A stretch of 64,000 bases of DNA from Tardiphaga sp. P9-11 (GTDB lineage Bacteria; Pseudomonadota; Alphaproteobacteria; Rhizobiales; Xanthobacteraceae), in contig NZ_NPKQ01000006.1 of NCBI RefSeq assembly GCF_008329525.1, forward strand, positions 62,001-126,000. The letters are read 5' to 3'. Shown one piece after another: positions 55,007 through 63,919 of the stretch. Made by a program: the position numbers and the translations under genes. The notes beneath the pieces are model-generated. The model was not told the origin of the DNA, searched no databases, and was given only the letters and a program-made list of their open reading frames with translations. Within the stretch, counting starts at the first letter, position 1. The number at the start of each line of letters is the position of its first letter.

Positions 55007-56767
55007 ATGGACGCGACGTTCAAGACAGCCGGCAAGCCGCCCGGGCCCACCCGCGCCACCGCGTGGTGGCGCAGTGTCGGCCTGCGCCAGATCCGCCTCG
55101 TCTGCGGGCTGGTCCTGTTTGCCTATCTGCTCAGCCATTTCCTCAACCACGCACTTGGCAACATCTCGCTCGACGCGTTGCAGGCCGGCGTCATCATCCA
55201 TGCCGGCTTCTGGCAGTCCTTCCCGGTCGCCGAGATCTTTTATTCGGCTGTCACGATCCATGGCGTGCTCGGCATCTGGGCGCTGTACGAGCGCCGTCAA
55301 TTTCGCTGGCGGGCCATCGAGCCACTACAACTCGTACTCGGACTCAGCATCCCGGCACTCATCGTCGCCCATGTGGTCGCGATCAGGCTCGGCCAGAACC
55401 TGTTCGATATCGACCGCAGCTATCCGCAGGTGTTCTACAGCTGGATCACATCGCCGTGGAAAACCTGGTCGATGTATCTCGTGGTACTCGTCTCCTGGCT
55501 GCACGGCTGCATCGGATTGTACTTCTGGCTACGGCTGAAATCCTACTTCAAAGCTGTCGCGCCCTACCTGCTCGCAGCGGCAGTTCTAATTCCGACACTG
55601 GCGCTGCTCGGCATCTTTCAGGGCAAGCGCGAGGTCGAGGCGAAGCTGACATCGCCGCAATGGCAGGCGGCAAATCTCAACGAGACACGGCTCGGCACCG
55701 AGCCGCAACAACAGACCCTGGGCGATCTCACAGATCGGCTCCTGATCGGCTATGCCGCGCTGCTCGCCATTGTGCTGGCGGCGCGCGGCATCCGGCAGCT
55801 GGCGGAGCAGCGCGCAGGTATGATCAATCTCGCTTATGGCGATGGCCGCAAAATTCGCGTCCCCACGGGACTCAGTGTCCTCGAAGCCAGTCTCCGCCAT
55901 CGCGTTCCGCATGCCAGCGTCTGCGGCGGACGCGCGCGCTGTTCGACCTGCCGCATTCGTATCACCAGCGACATCGGCAACCTGCCGGCGCCGTCAGCAC
56001 GCGAAGCCTTTATTCTGAACCGCATTGGCACTGGTGCCGATCCCGCGGTTCGCCTTGCCTGCCAGTTGCGGCCGACAACCGATGTGGCCTTCGTGCAATT
56101 ATTCGCACCGCAGGTGACCAGCGCAAATGCGCATGCATCGCAGCCGGCGCGGATCGGCCAGGAGCGTTATCTCGTCTGCATGTTCGTCGACATGCGCGGC
56201 TCGACCATGCTCGCCGAGAAGCGGCTGCCTTACGACACCGTGTTCATCGTCAACCGCTTTCTTGACGCCGTCTCGCAAGCTGTGATCGCAAGCGGCGGCC
56301 AGCCCAACCAGTTCATCGGCGACGGCGAGCTGGCGCTGTTCGGCCTCGCCTGCGATCCGCAGACCGCATGTCGTCAGGCCCTGCAGGCTGCACGGCTCAT
56401 TGCCGAGAATATCGACGAACTCAATCGCGCCCTCGCCCATGACCTGCCGCAGCCACTACGTTTCGGCATCGGCATTCACGGCGGCGAAGTCATCGTCGGC
56501 GATATCGGCTATCGCGACCACATGGTGTTCACCGCACTCGGCGATGCGGTCAATGTCGCTGCGCGCCTGCAGGACATGACCAAGAGCCTCGCTTGCGAAG
56601 TCATCATCTCCGAGGAAGTAAGCACCACTGCAGGCCTCGCGGGTGACGCGCTGCCACAACAGGACGTCGCGATCCGCGGTCGCGCCGCGCCGATGAATGT
56701 ACGCACGATCGCAGATGCCAGGGTACTTCCATCTCTCGTTACCAGCGACGTGGCTCCCGCGCTTTAA
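55007..56767 (+). CDS. Membrane [2Fe-2S] class III adenylate/guanylate cyclase
   Basis: A 586-residue multi-domain signalling enzyme. Residues 25-205 form 5-6 hydrophobic helices with His44, His48, His85, His122 and His166, placed like heme ligands in SdhC/FrdC-type cytochrome b proteins. Residues 272-368 are a ferredoxin domain with Cys306-x5-Cys312-x2-Cys315-x36-Cys352, the adrenodoxin-type spacing. Residues 387-560 are a class III cyclase with Asp395 (FVDMRGST), Asp439 (FIGDGELALF) and GDAVNVAARLQ, so catalysis looks intact. Redox or electron flow probably controls nucleotide production. The domain assignment is strong; heme binding is inferred. Divergent from the glycosyltransferase gene. 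Confidence 0.88.
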   Translation: MDATFKTAGKPPGPTRATAWWRSVGLRQIRLVCGLVLFAYLLSHFLNHALGNISLDALQAGVIIHAGFWQSFPVAEIFYSAVTIHGVLGIWALYERRQFRWRAIEPLQLVLGLSIPALIVAHVVAIRLGQNLFDIDRSYPQVFYSWITSPWKTWSMYLVVLVSWLHGCIGLYFWLRLKSYFKAVAPYLLAAAVLIPTLALLGIFQGKREVEAKLTSPQWQAANLNETRLGTEPQQQTLGDLTDRLLIGYAALLAIVLAARGIRQLAEQRAGMINLAYGDGRKIRVPTGLSVLEASLRHRVPHASVCGGRARCSTCRIRITSDIGNLPAPSAREAFILNRIGTGADPAVRLACQLRPTTDVAFVQLFAPQVTSANAHASQPARIGQERYLVCMFVDMRGSTMLAEKRLPYDTVFIVNRFLDAVSQAVIASGGQPNQFIGDGELALFGLACDPQTACRQALQAARLIAENIDELNRALAHDLPQPLRFGIGIHGGEVIVGDIGYRDHMVFTALGDAVNVAARLQDMTKSLACEVIISEEVSTTAGLAGDALPQQDVAIRGRAAPMNVRTIADARVLPSLVTSDVAPAL

Positions 56768-56933
56768 CGCTGTTCCTGCAGGGCGTGCATGCTTTTCCTG
56801 CCTGAACAAGCATTCAGAAAATTCCTACAGAATTTCTTCGAACCCGCTCCGAAATCGATGCGACGAATTTGCGATGGATCGAACAGACAGATCCCGCAAC
56901 CAGCGCTTCGCGCATCACTGAAGGAGAACGACC

Positions 56934-57179
56934 ATGTTTCGCAAACTCGCACTCGCATTCGTTGCTGCAGCTTCCCTCGGCGCGATGGCGCTGACGCCGT
57001 CCACCGCATCGGCCCATGGCTGGGGCTGGGGCGGTCACCACCACCACTTCCATGGCGGCGGCTTCTACGGCCCCACTTTCGGCATCGGCTATGTCGGCGG
57101 CGGCGGCGGATGCTATGTGAGCCGCCGCATGATGACGCCCTACGGCCTACGCTGGCGTACGGTTAACGTCTGCTACTAA
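56934..57179 (+). CDS. Small secreted Gly/His-rich protein of unknown function
   Basis: An 81-residue protein with a clear signal peptide (MFRKLALAFVAAASLGAMALTPSTASA) and a mature part rich in Gly, His and Trp (HGWGWGGHHHHFHGG), ending with two Cys (GCYVSRR and NVCY). The His cluster suggests metal binding. A good GGAGAA ribosome site precedes the ATG. A hairpin terminator follows at 57200-57226. Confidence 0.75.
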   Translation: MFRKLALAFVAAASLGAMALTPSTASAHGWGWGGHHHHFHGGGFYGPTFGIGYVGGGGGCYVSRRMMTPYGLRWRTVNVCY

Positions 57180-57199
57180 TCCTCGCATGAGGGCTGCGA

Positions 57200-57226
57200 A
57201 CCCTGGCCGCGTCGGCCGGGGTTTTG
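57200..57226 (+). terminator. Intrinsic terminator after the small secreted protein gene
   Basis: A 10-bp stem (57200-57209 with 57215-57224, one G-T pair) with a five-base loop, its 3' arm ending in a run of four T. It lies 21 bases past the stop codon. Confidence 0.75.
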
Positions 57227-57501
57227 CATTGCAGCGATATCACCTGCGTACACGCGACAACGCATGGTCGTATCGCGACCGAGCCCGGCACTCTGCTTTT
57301 GCGACCTTCCGCCGCGTCGAAAACATCCTGAATAGCGACGAATCCCGGCAAATTGGACAGATAACGGTCGGTTTCGACGATTTCTGCACGCCGTTTGAGC
57401 TATCAAGCTTGGCAATCCGCGGGTAACGTGCGCATGTCGGATATGCCGGTTTGCGGGGACCGGCAGTTCGTTATCGATTTTGATCCCGCGGAGACGACGT
57501 G
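57227..57501. other. Intergenic region and leader of the cold-shock gene
   Basis: No gene is visible. It must hold the promoter of the cold-shock gene. Cold-shock mRNAs often carry long structured 5' leaders that respond to temperature; the 275-base gap would allow one, but I cannot fix the transcription start or a structure by eye. Confidence 0.4.
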
Positions 57502-57702
57502 ATGACTAAAGGCACTGTGAAGTGGTTCAACCCGACGAAGGGTTATGGATTCATCCAGCCGGCGAATGGCGGCAAGGACGTGTTCGTTCATATTTCGGCA
57601 GTTGAGAAGGCTGGCCTTTCGACACTGAACGAAGGACAGACCGTTGAATTCGAGGAAGTTGCCAACCGCGGCAAGACCTCGGCTGAGAACCTCAAGGTTT
57701 GA
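57502..57702 (+). CDS. cspA: Cold-shock protein (CspA family)
   Basis: A 66-residue single-stranded nucleic-acid-binding protein. The RNP1 motif KGYGFIQP and RNP2 VFVHIS are intact, and length is normal. It binds RNA as a chaperone during cold and stress. I use the ATG at 57502, eight bases after GGAG, over the GTG at 57499 directly in front. Confidence 0.95.
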   Translation: MTKGTVKWFNPTKGYGFIQPANGGKDVFVHISAVEKAGLSTLNEGQTVEFEEVANRGKTSAENLKV

Positions 57703-57983
57703 TACATCTGGTTTGATACCAGTGTGATCTGGCTGCTTCACCGAAGTCTTCGAGATCACGCCTCAACAATGTAGAGCGCATTCGGCACGAGCGGTTTCCT
57801 CCAAAGGGGCACCTCTCCTGCAACGCAATCAGTTTCACGCAGGATTGCGCTAATTCGATCCGCGGTGTGCGCTCTAGCCTAACTCCAAAAGTCCGAGCTG
57901 GGATCTTTCGAAGGTCCGCTCCTCAGAGTCGCCAGTTGACGTAACGCACGCCTCAGCGACGCGACGGCGCTCCATTCCCCGCT
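57703..57983. other. Intergenic region between convergent csp and minus-strand gene
   Basis: No gene is visible. A seven-base inverted pair with a long loop (gtgatct at 57724 with agatcac at 57753) is a weak possible terminator. I see no other feature. Confidence 0.35.
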
Positions 57984-58604
57984 TCAGTTTTCCTTGACCC
58001 ACTGATCGGCCGGCTTGACGTCCGGCAGCTGTGCATAGCCGCGCGTCCACATGTCGACCACCCATTCGGTACCCGTCGCGCGGTCCACCAGCACGGCGGT
58101 ATTGTGCGGCGTCTGCAGCACCAGCGCGTTGCCGCGGTAGCGCGGATTGCCCACCGTGTGATGCTTGAGCAAGCCCCAGTCCTGGATGATCAGCAGTAGG
58201 CTGGTGACGTTGCGCGTCGTGTCCCAGCAATCGAAATTGTGCTTGTCGTCGAAATAGCGAAAGTCCGCATTGGCGATGCGCTTGTCGGTGCCGAGCACCG
58301 GGCCAACGCGGCGATCCCACCACACGACCGCCTTCTGCACGGCAGCGCGTTCCGCCGCAGCCGACGCCTTGCCCGCGGCGAGAAGCTTGGTGAGCGCGGC
58401 CCTGTCGGCAGGTGTGAAATCGAAGGCGTGGCGACGCCGGCACACGAAACCGTAGCAGATCGTCATGGAACCGGCCGATGGCGGATAGATCGAAACTGAT
58501 GTGTAGAGATCGCCGACCTCGCGGGACATCTCGATCGCCTGGACCGAAGGCACCGCAAAACAGGTGCCGAGCAACAGACTGGCCGCTGCCAGCATGCCGC
58601 GCAT
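57984..58604 (-). CDS. Secreted protein with transglutaminase-like Cys-His-Asp arrangement
   Basis: A 206-residue protein with a signal peptide (MRGMLAAASLLLGTCFAVPSVQA). Residue Cys126 in FDCWDTTRNVTSLL begins a predicted helix, His167 in QTPHNTAVLV begins a strand, and Asp184 in GTEWVVDMW ends the next strand, the order seen in transglutaminase-like/BTLCP cysteine peptidases. Four residues before the helix a disulfide-like pair Cys50/Cys55 (TICYGFVC) is also present. I do not recognise the exact family; the enzyme assignment is inference. I start at 58604 (GGGGAA eight bases upstream); the frame extends to 58643. Divergent from putA. Confidence 0.65.
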   Translation of the reverse strand: MRGMLAAASLLLGTCFAVPSVQAIEMSREVGDLYTSVSIYPPSAGSMTICYGFVCRRRHAFDFTPADRAALTKLLAAGKASAAAERAAVQKAVVWWDRRVGPVLGTDKRIANADFRYFDDKHNFDCWDTTRNVTSLLLIIQDWGLLKHHTVGNPRYRGNALVLQTPHNTAVLVDRATGTEWVVDMWTRGYAQLPDVKPADQWVKEN

Positions 58605-58734
58605 TCTGAAATTCCCCAATTGCATCAACCCGCCAGACCTCATTCAGGACTTTTGCCGAAACTAGCGTAGCGCTTCTATGATGCCAAGGTCTCGGGCAAG
58701 GGCCTGAGTCGCCACCTATTGCAGGCTGTCCGCA

Positions 58735-61725
58735 ATGCCCGCTGCATTCTCCGCGCCTTACGCTCCCGACGACACGACCATGGCCGCCCGGCTTCTCGCA
58801 GATGCCCGGCTCGGCCCCGAGCAGGACGCCCGGATCGACGTCACCGCCACACGGCTGATCAAAGCCATTCGGGCTAAAGACGACCGCTTCGGCGGTGTCG
58901 AAGACATGCTGCGGGAATATGCGCTCTCCACCAAGGAGGGCCTTGCGCTGATGGTGCTGGCGGAGGCGCTGCTGCGGGTGCCGGATGCGCGCACCGTCGA
59001 TGCCTTCATCGAGGACAAGCTCGGCCAGGGCGACTTCATCCATCACGAGACTAGGTCGAGCGCCTTCCTCGTCAACGCCTCGGCCTGGGCGCTCGGCATC
59101 TCCCAGCGCGCGATCCAGCCCGGCGAGACGCCGACGGGAACGCTGGGCCGGCTGGCGAAACGGATCGGCCTGCCTGCGGTGCGCACCGCGACACGACAGG
59201 CGATGCGGCTGATGGGCAACCATTTCGTGCTCGGGGAAACCATCGATGCGGCGCTGGCCCGCGCCCGCACGCCGTCCGAGCGCCCGGCGCGCTATTCCTT
59301 CGACATGCTTGGCGAAGGTGCGCGCACTAGGGACGACGCGCAGCGCTATTTCGATTCCTACGCCTCGGCCATATCAGCCATCGGTCACGCCGCGGGCAAC
59401 AGGCCGCTGCCCGACCGACCCGGCATCTCCGTCAAACTCTCGGCATTGTATCCGCGCTATGAGGCGGTGAGCCATCAGCGCGTGATGCGCGAACTGGTGC
59501 CGCGCCTGATCGCACTGGCGCAGCAGGCGAAGAGCCATGACCTCAATTTCACCGTCGATGCCGAAGAAGCCGACCGGCTCGAATTATCACTCGACGTGAT
59601 CGACGCAGCCTTTGCCGATCCGTCGCTGGCGGGATGGGACGGTTTCGGCCTTGCGATCCAGGCCTACCAGAAGCGCGCCGAAGCGGTGATCCATCATATC
59701 GACGCGCTGGCGCGCCGTCACGATCGCAAGATGATGGTTCGGCTCGTCAAGGGCGCCTATTGGGACACCGAGATCAAGCGTGCGCAGGAACGCGGCCTCG
59801 ATGGCTATCCGGTGTTCACGCGCAAGGCGATGACCGACCTCAACTACATCGCCTGCGCGCAGAAGCTGCTGGCTCTGCGCCCGCGCATCTTCCCGCAATT
59901 CGCTACGCATAATGCGCTGACCGTTGCGACCATCCTCGAACTGGCCGGTACCAGCGACGGCTTTGAATTCCAGCGCCTGCATGGCATGGGCGACGCGCTC
60001 TATGAGCAACTCGGCAAGGATCATCTTGCTGCTCGCTGGCGGACCTATGCGCCGGTCGGCAGCCACCGCGATCTGCTGGCCTATTTGGTGCGACGCCTGC
60101 TGGAGAATGGCGCGAACTCATCTTTCGTGGCGATCGCTGCGGATGACGCTGTGCCTATCGCAAGCTTGCTACGGCGACCGGCCGCGATCATCGACTCTCC
60201 CGATCGCGCGCGACACGCGAATATTCCGCTGCCAGTCGATCTCTATCGACCAGAGCGAACCAGTTCACACGGCGTCGAATTCGGCGAGCGCGCTGCGTTG
60301 AGCAAATTGCTGGCCGAGATCGCGGCCAGCAAGCCAGACATGGACAAGGCGATCGATGCCACTGCCGAGCAGGCAAACGCCGCGTTGACAGCAGCGCGCG
60401 CCGGCTTTGCATCATGGAGCCGCACGCCGGCCGAAGACCGCGCGGCGATCCTCGACAACACTGCCGACCTGCTGGAACAGCGCCGCGCCTCCTTCATCGC
60501 ATTGCTGCAACAGGAGGGCGGCAAGACGCTCGACGACGCGTTGTCGGAAGTCCGCGAGGCCACCGACTTCTGCCGCTATTACGCAGCGCAAGGCCGCAAG
60601 CAATTCGGCGACGGTGAAGCCATGCTTGGACCGACCGGCGAGAGCAACGTGCTGAGCCTGCGCGGCCGTGGCGTCTTCGTCGCCATCTCGCCGTGGAATT
60701 TTCCGCTGGCGATCTTTCTCGGCCAGGTGAGCGCCGCGCTGATGGCCGGCAATACGGTCGTCGCCAAGCCGGCCGAACAAACGCCACGCATCGCAGCACG
60801 GGCCGTGCGCCTGCTTCATGAAGCCGGTGTGCCGACGTCAGCATTGCATCTGATCCAGGGTGACGGCCGCACCGGTGCCGCGCTGGTGGCGCATCCCGCC
60901 ATCGCCGGCGTGGTGTTCACCGGCTCGACAGAGGTGGCGCGATCCATCAACCGCGCCCTCGCCGCCAAGGATGGACCGATCGTGCCGCTGATTGCCGAGA
61001 CCGGCGGCATCAATGCAATGATCGTCGATGCTACCGCCCTTCCGGAGCAGGTCGCCGACGATGTGGTGATGTCGGCGTTCCGGTCGGCCGGGCAACGCTG
61101 CTCGGCGCTGCGGCTGCTGCTCGTGCAGGACGATGTCGCCGACCGCATGATCGAAATGATCATGGGCGCCGCCCGGGAACTCAAGCTGGGCGATCCCCGT
61201 GATGCCGCCACCCATGTCGGGCCGGTGATCGACGCCGAGGCAAAGCAAAAGCTCGATGCGCATATTGCACGCATGACAATCGAGGCACGCGTGCATCTGG
61301 CGGGCATGGCACCTGCGGGCAATTTCGTCGCGCCGCATATCTTCGAACTCGCGAGCGCACGGCAACTCACCGAGGAGGTGTTCGGCCCGATCCTCCATGT
61401 GGTGCGCTACCGCGCTGCCGACTTCGACAAGGTGCTGCACGATATTGCCGACAGCGGCTACGGGCTCACGCTCGGCGTGCATTCGCGGATCGACGATATG
61501 GTTGAGCGCGTGATCGCGCGCCTGCCGGTCGGCAATGTCTATGTGAACCGCAACATGATCGGCGCCGTGGTGGGCGTGCAGCCCTTCGGCGGCTTCGGAC
61601 TCTCGGGCACCGGGCCGAAAGCCGGCGGCCCGCATTACCTCGCCCGCTTCGCCACTGAACAGACGGTGACGATCAACACGGCTGCCGCGGGTGGCAATGC
61701 AGCATTGATGACGGGCGGCGACTAG
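58735..61725 (+). CDS. putA: Bifunctional proline dehydrogenase / P5C dehydrogenase PutA
   Basis: Oxidises proline to glutamate in two steps and feeds electrons to the quinone pool. The 996-residue product has the FAD-linked PRODH half (FTVDAEEADRLELSL, MMVRLVKGAYWDTEIKRAQ) and an aldehyde dehydrogenase half with catalytic Glu755 (AETGGINAM) and Cys789 (SAGQRCSAL). It is the short type without the N-terminal RHH DNA-binding domain, so it is not its own repressor. The C-terminus includes the LSGTGPKAGGPHYL motif. Start ATG at 58735. Divergent with the secreted-protein gene. Confidence 0.96.
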   Translation: MPAAFSAPYAPDDTTMAARLLADARLGPEQDARIDVTATRLIKAIRAKDDRFGGVEDMLREYALSTKEGLALMVLAEALLRVPDARTVDAFIEDKLGQGDFIHHETRSSAFLVNASAWALGISQRAIQPGETPTGTLGRLAKRIGLPAVRTATRQAMRLMGNHFVLGETIDAALARARTPSERPARYSFDMLGEGARTRDDAQRYFDSYASAISAIGHAAGNRPLPDRPGISVKLSALYPRYEAVSHQRVMRELVPRLIALAQQAKSHDLNFTVDAEEADRLELSLDVIDAAFADPSLAGWDGFGLAIQAYQKRAEAVIHHIDALARRHDRKMMVRLVKGAYWDTEIKRAQERGLDGYPVFTRKAMTDLNYIACAQKLLALRPRIFPQFATHNALTVATILELAGTSDGFEFQRLHGMGDALYEQLGKDHLAARWRTYAPVGSHRDLLAYLVRRLLENGANSSFVAIAADDAVPIASLLRRPAAIIDSPDRARHANIPLPVDLYRPERTSSHGVEFGERAALSKLLAEIAASKPDMDKAIDATAEQANAALTAARAGFASWSRTPAEDRAAILDNTADLLEQRRASFIALLQQEGGKTLDDALSEVREATDFCRYYAAQGRKQFGDGEAMLGPTGESNVLSLRGRGVFVAISPWNFPLAIFLGQVSAALMAGNTVVAKPAEQTPRIAARAVRLLHEAGVPTSALHLIQGDGRTGAALVAHPAIAGVVFTGSTEVARSINRALAAKDGPIVPLIAETGGINAMIVDATALPEQVADDVVMSAFRSAGQRCSALRLLLVQDDVADRMIEMIMGAARELKLGDPRDAATHVGPVIDAEAKQKLDAHIARMTIEARVHLAGMAPAGNFVAPHIFELASARQLTEEVFGPILHVVRYRAADFDKVLHDIADSGYGLTLGVHSRIDDMVERVIARLPVGNVYVNRNMIGAVVGVQPFGGFGLSGTGPKAGGPHYLARFATEQTVTINTAAAGGNAALMTGGD

Positions 61726-61859
61726 CAGCGCTGCTTCCCGTTTCAGGCCGTTGCATCACCCATCGAAGATGGGTCAAATGCGCCACGGGATTCCAGACGG
61801 AATTAAATTCCGGCAGACGGCAAGAACAACACGCAGAACAAAAGCGACGGGAGTGACGT

Positions 61860-63065
61860 ATGGAAGACGGTCTGTTCAAGGGGCTGAAAGTGCTGGACTG
61901 CGCGAGTTTCATCGCCGCGCCCGCCGCAGCCACAGTGCTGTCCGACTTCGGCGCCGACGTCATCAAGATCGAACCGCCCGGTGCCGGCGACCCCTATCGC
62001 AATCTGCCCAACCTGCCCGGCTATCCCAAGAGCGAGCATAACTATGCGTGGATGATGGAGAGCCGGAATAAGAAGAGTCTCGCGCTTGATCTGGCCAAGC
62101 CGGAAGGCCAGGCGGTGCTCTACAAATTGATCGCCGAGGCAGATGTGTTCATCACAAATTTCCCGCCGCCGGTGCGCAAACGCCTCAAGATTGCCTATGA
62201 GGATATCGCTCCGCTGAACGAAAGGCTGATCTACGCCTGCTTCACCGGTTACGGTGACAAGGGCGCGGAAGCCGACAAGCCAGGTTTCGACTCCACCGCT
62301 TGGTGGGCACGCTCCGGCATGATGGATCTGGTGCGCGCCGATGACGATACCACGCCCGCGCGATCGATTGCCGGCATGGGCGACCATCCCTGCGCCATGG
62401 CGCTGTATGGCGCCATCGTCACCGCGCTCTACAAGCGCGAGAAGACCGGTAAGGGCTGCCAGGTGAAATCGAATCTGATGGCCAATGGCGTGTGGTCGTC
62501 GAGCGTGCTGGCCCAAGCCAAACTTGTCGGCGCCAAATTCGAGAAACGTCGCGGGCGCGAGGAAGCGCTCAATGCCGTCACCAATCACTACAGGTGCCGC
62601 GACGGTCGCTGGATCATGCTGTCGCTGCTTGCCGAAGAGCGGCAATGGCCGGCTTTCACCAAATGCCTCGGCCGCGAGGACCTGCGCGACGATCCGCGCT
62701 TCGCCACCAAGCCGGATCGCCATGCGCGCTCGGTCGAGCTGATCAGGATCCTCGACGAGGTGTTCGCGACCCGCGACCTCGCCGACTGGCGCGAGCGGCT
62801 TGACGGAAACGGCCTCGTGTTCGGCTTCGTCGGCATTCTCGACGACATTCCGAACGATCAGCAGATGAAGGACAACGACGTCCTGATCCCGTTCGAGGGA
62901 ACCGACATCCTCACCATCAACAGCCCGATCTGGATCGGCGGAGAGACCAAGCGCAAGCCGCATCTGCCGCCATCGATCGGCCAGCACAGCGACGAAATCC
63001 TGCGCGCCGCCGGTTTCGACGATGCCGAGATTGCGCGGCTGCGAGCTTCCGGCGCGGTAGCATAG
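61860..63065 (+). CDS. CaiB/BaiF-family CoA-transferase (second copy)
   Basis: A 401-residue class III CoA-transferase, with ASFIAAPAAATVLSDFGADVIKIEPP and ACFTGYGDKGAEADKPGFDSTAWWARSG as the family landmarks. It is a distant relative of the one at 42350 and is not in a catabolic cassette. The ATG at 61860 has GGGAG five bases upstream. Its partner acids are unknown. Confidence 0.9.
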   Translation: MEDGLFKGLKVLDCASFIAAPAAATVLSDFGADVIKIEPPGAGDPYRNLPNLPGYPKSEHNYAWMMESRNKKSLALDLAKPEGQAVLYKLIAEADVFITNFPPPVRKRLKIAYEDIAPLNERLIYACFTGYGDKGAEADKPGFDSTAWWARSGMMDLVRADDDTTPARSIAGMGDHPCAMALYGAIVTALYKREKTGKGCQVKSNLMANGVWSSSVLAQAKLVGAKFEKRRGREEALNAVTNHYRCRDGRWIMLSLLAEERQWPAFTKCLGREDLRDDPRFATKPDRHARSVELIRILDEVFATRDLADWRERLDGNGLVFGFVGILDDIPNDQQMKDNDVLIPFEGTDILTINSPIWIGGETKRKPHLPPSIGQHSDEILRAAGFDDAEIARLRASGAVA

Positions 63066-63283
63066 TCGCGCAAGCCGCGGACTACGCAGCCCGCGCGAAA
63101 GAGTTTCAAATTACGACGCGGCCTGTGATCACGAAGTGGTCACGGGCCGACCTGAAACCTCCTCCCCCAAAACGCGTAGCTGGTCTCGTTAGCGCAACAG
63201 GCACTCGCCATGTCGCGCGGCAACGAGATCACCACGCCTGCGGATTCCCCGCCGGCGACGCCACTATCAACCGGGAGACGACC

Positions 63284-63850
63284 ATGTCCAAGAAGCGCAT
63301 TGCACTGCTGTCATTTGCCGCCTTCAGCACGCTGATGATTTCGGCGAGCTTCCTCGAACCCGCTACCGCCAAGATGATGAAGGGCGAGAACACCGTCATG
63401 GTTGGCGGCGCCGCGATGTATCCGTCGAAGAACATCGTCGAGAACGCGGTGAATTCGAAGGATCACACCACACTGGTCGCTGCCGTGAAAGCTGCCGGCC
63501 TCGTCGATACACTGGCCAGCCCCGGCCCTTTTACCGTGTTCGCGCCGACCAATGCCGCATTCGGCAAATTGCCGAAGGGCACGGTCAATACGCTGGTGCA
63601 GCCCGAGAACAAGATGACCCTCACCAAGATCCTGACCTATCATGTGGTTCCCGGTAAACTCGAAGCCGCCGATCTCACCGATGGCAAGAAGCTGACCACC
63701 GTCGAGGGCGAACAGCTCACCGTGAAGCGTTCGGGCCGCAAGGTCATGATCGTCGACGCCAAGGGTGGCACCTCGACCGTTACCATTCCGAACGTCAACC
63801 AGTCGAACGGCGTGATCCACGTGGTCAACACCGTGCTGATGCCGGGCTGA
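63284..63850 (+). CDS. Secreted fasciclin (FAS1) domain protein
   Basis: A 188-residue exported protein: a signal peptide (KKRIALLSFAAFSTLMISASFLEPATA), a short linker, then one FAS1 domain with the two family blocks FTVFAPTNAAFGKLP and TYHVVPGKL...NGVIHVVNTVLMP. Fasciclin proteins bind surfaces or cells. The ATG at 63284 has GGGAG upstream; a frame open to 63125 is leader read-through. Terminator at 63878. Confidence 0.92.
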   Translation: MSKKRIALLSFAAFSTLMISASFLEPATAKMMKGENTVMVGGAAMYPSKNIVENAVNSKDHTTLVAAVKAAGLVDTLASPGPFTVFAPTNAAFGKLPKGTVNTLVQPENKMTLTKILTYHVVPGKLEAADLTDGKKLTTVEGEQLTVKRSGRKVMIVDAKGGTSTVTIPNVNQSNGVIHVVNTVLMPG

Positions 63851-63877
63851 TCACCTCTCTCCTCCGAGCGACGAGAC

Positions 63878-63918
63878 GGCGCATTCCCAAAGCCTCGGCT
63901 GTTGGGGATGCGCCTTTT
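63878..63918 (+). terminator. Intrinsic terminator after the fasciclin gene
   Basis: An 11-bp stem (63878-63888 with 63904-63914, one G-T pair) followed by four T. It ends the fasciclin transcript and overlaps the downstream region of the convergent gene. Confidence 0.75.
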
Positions 63919-63919
63919 A

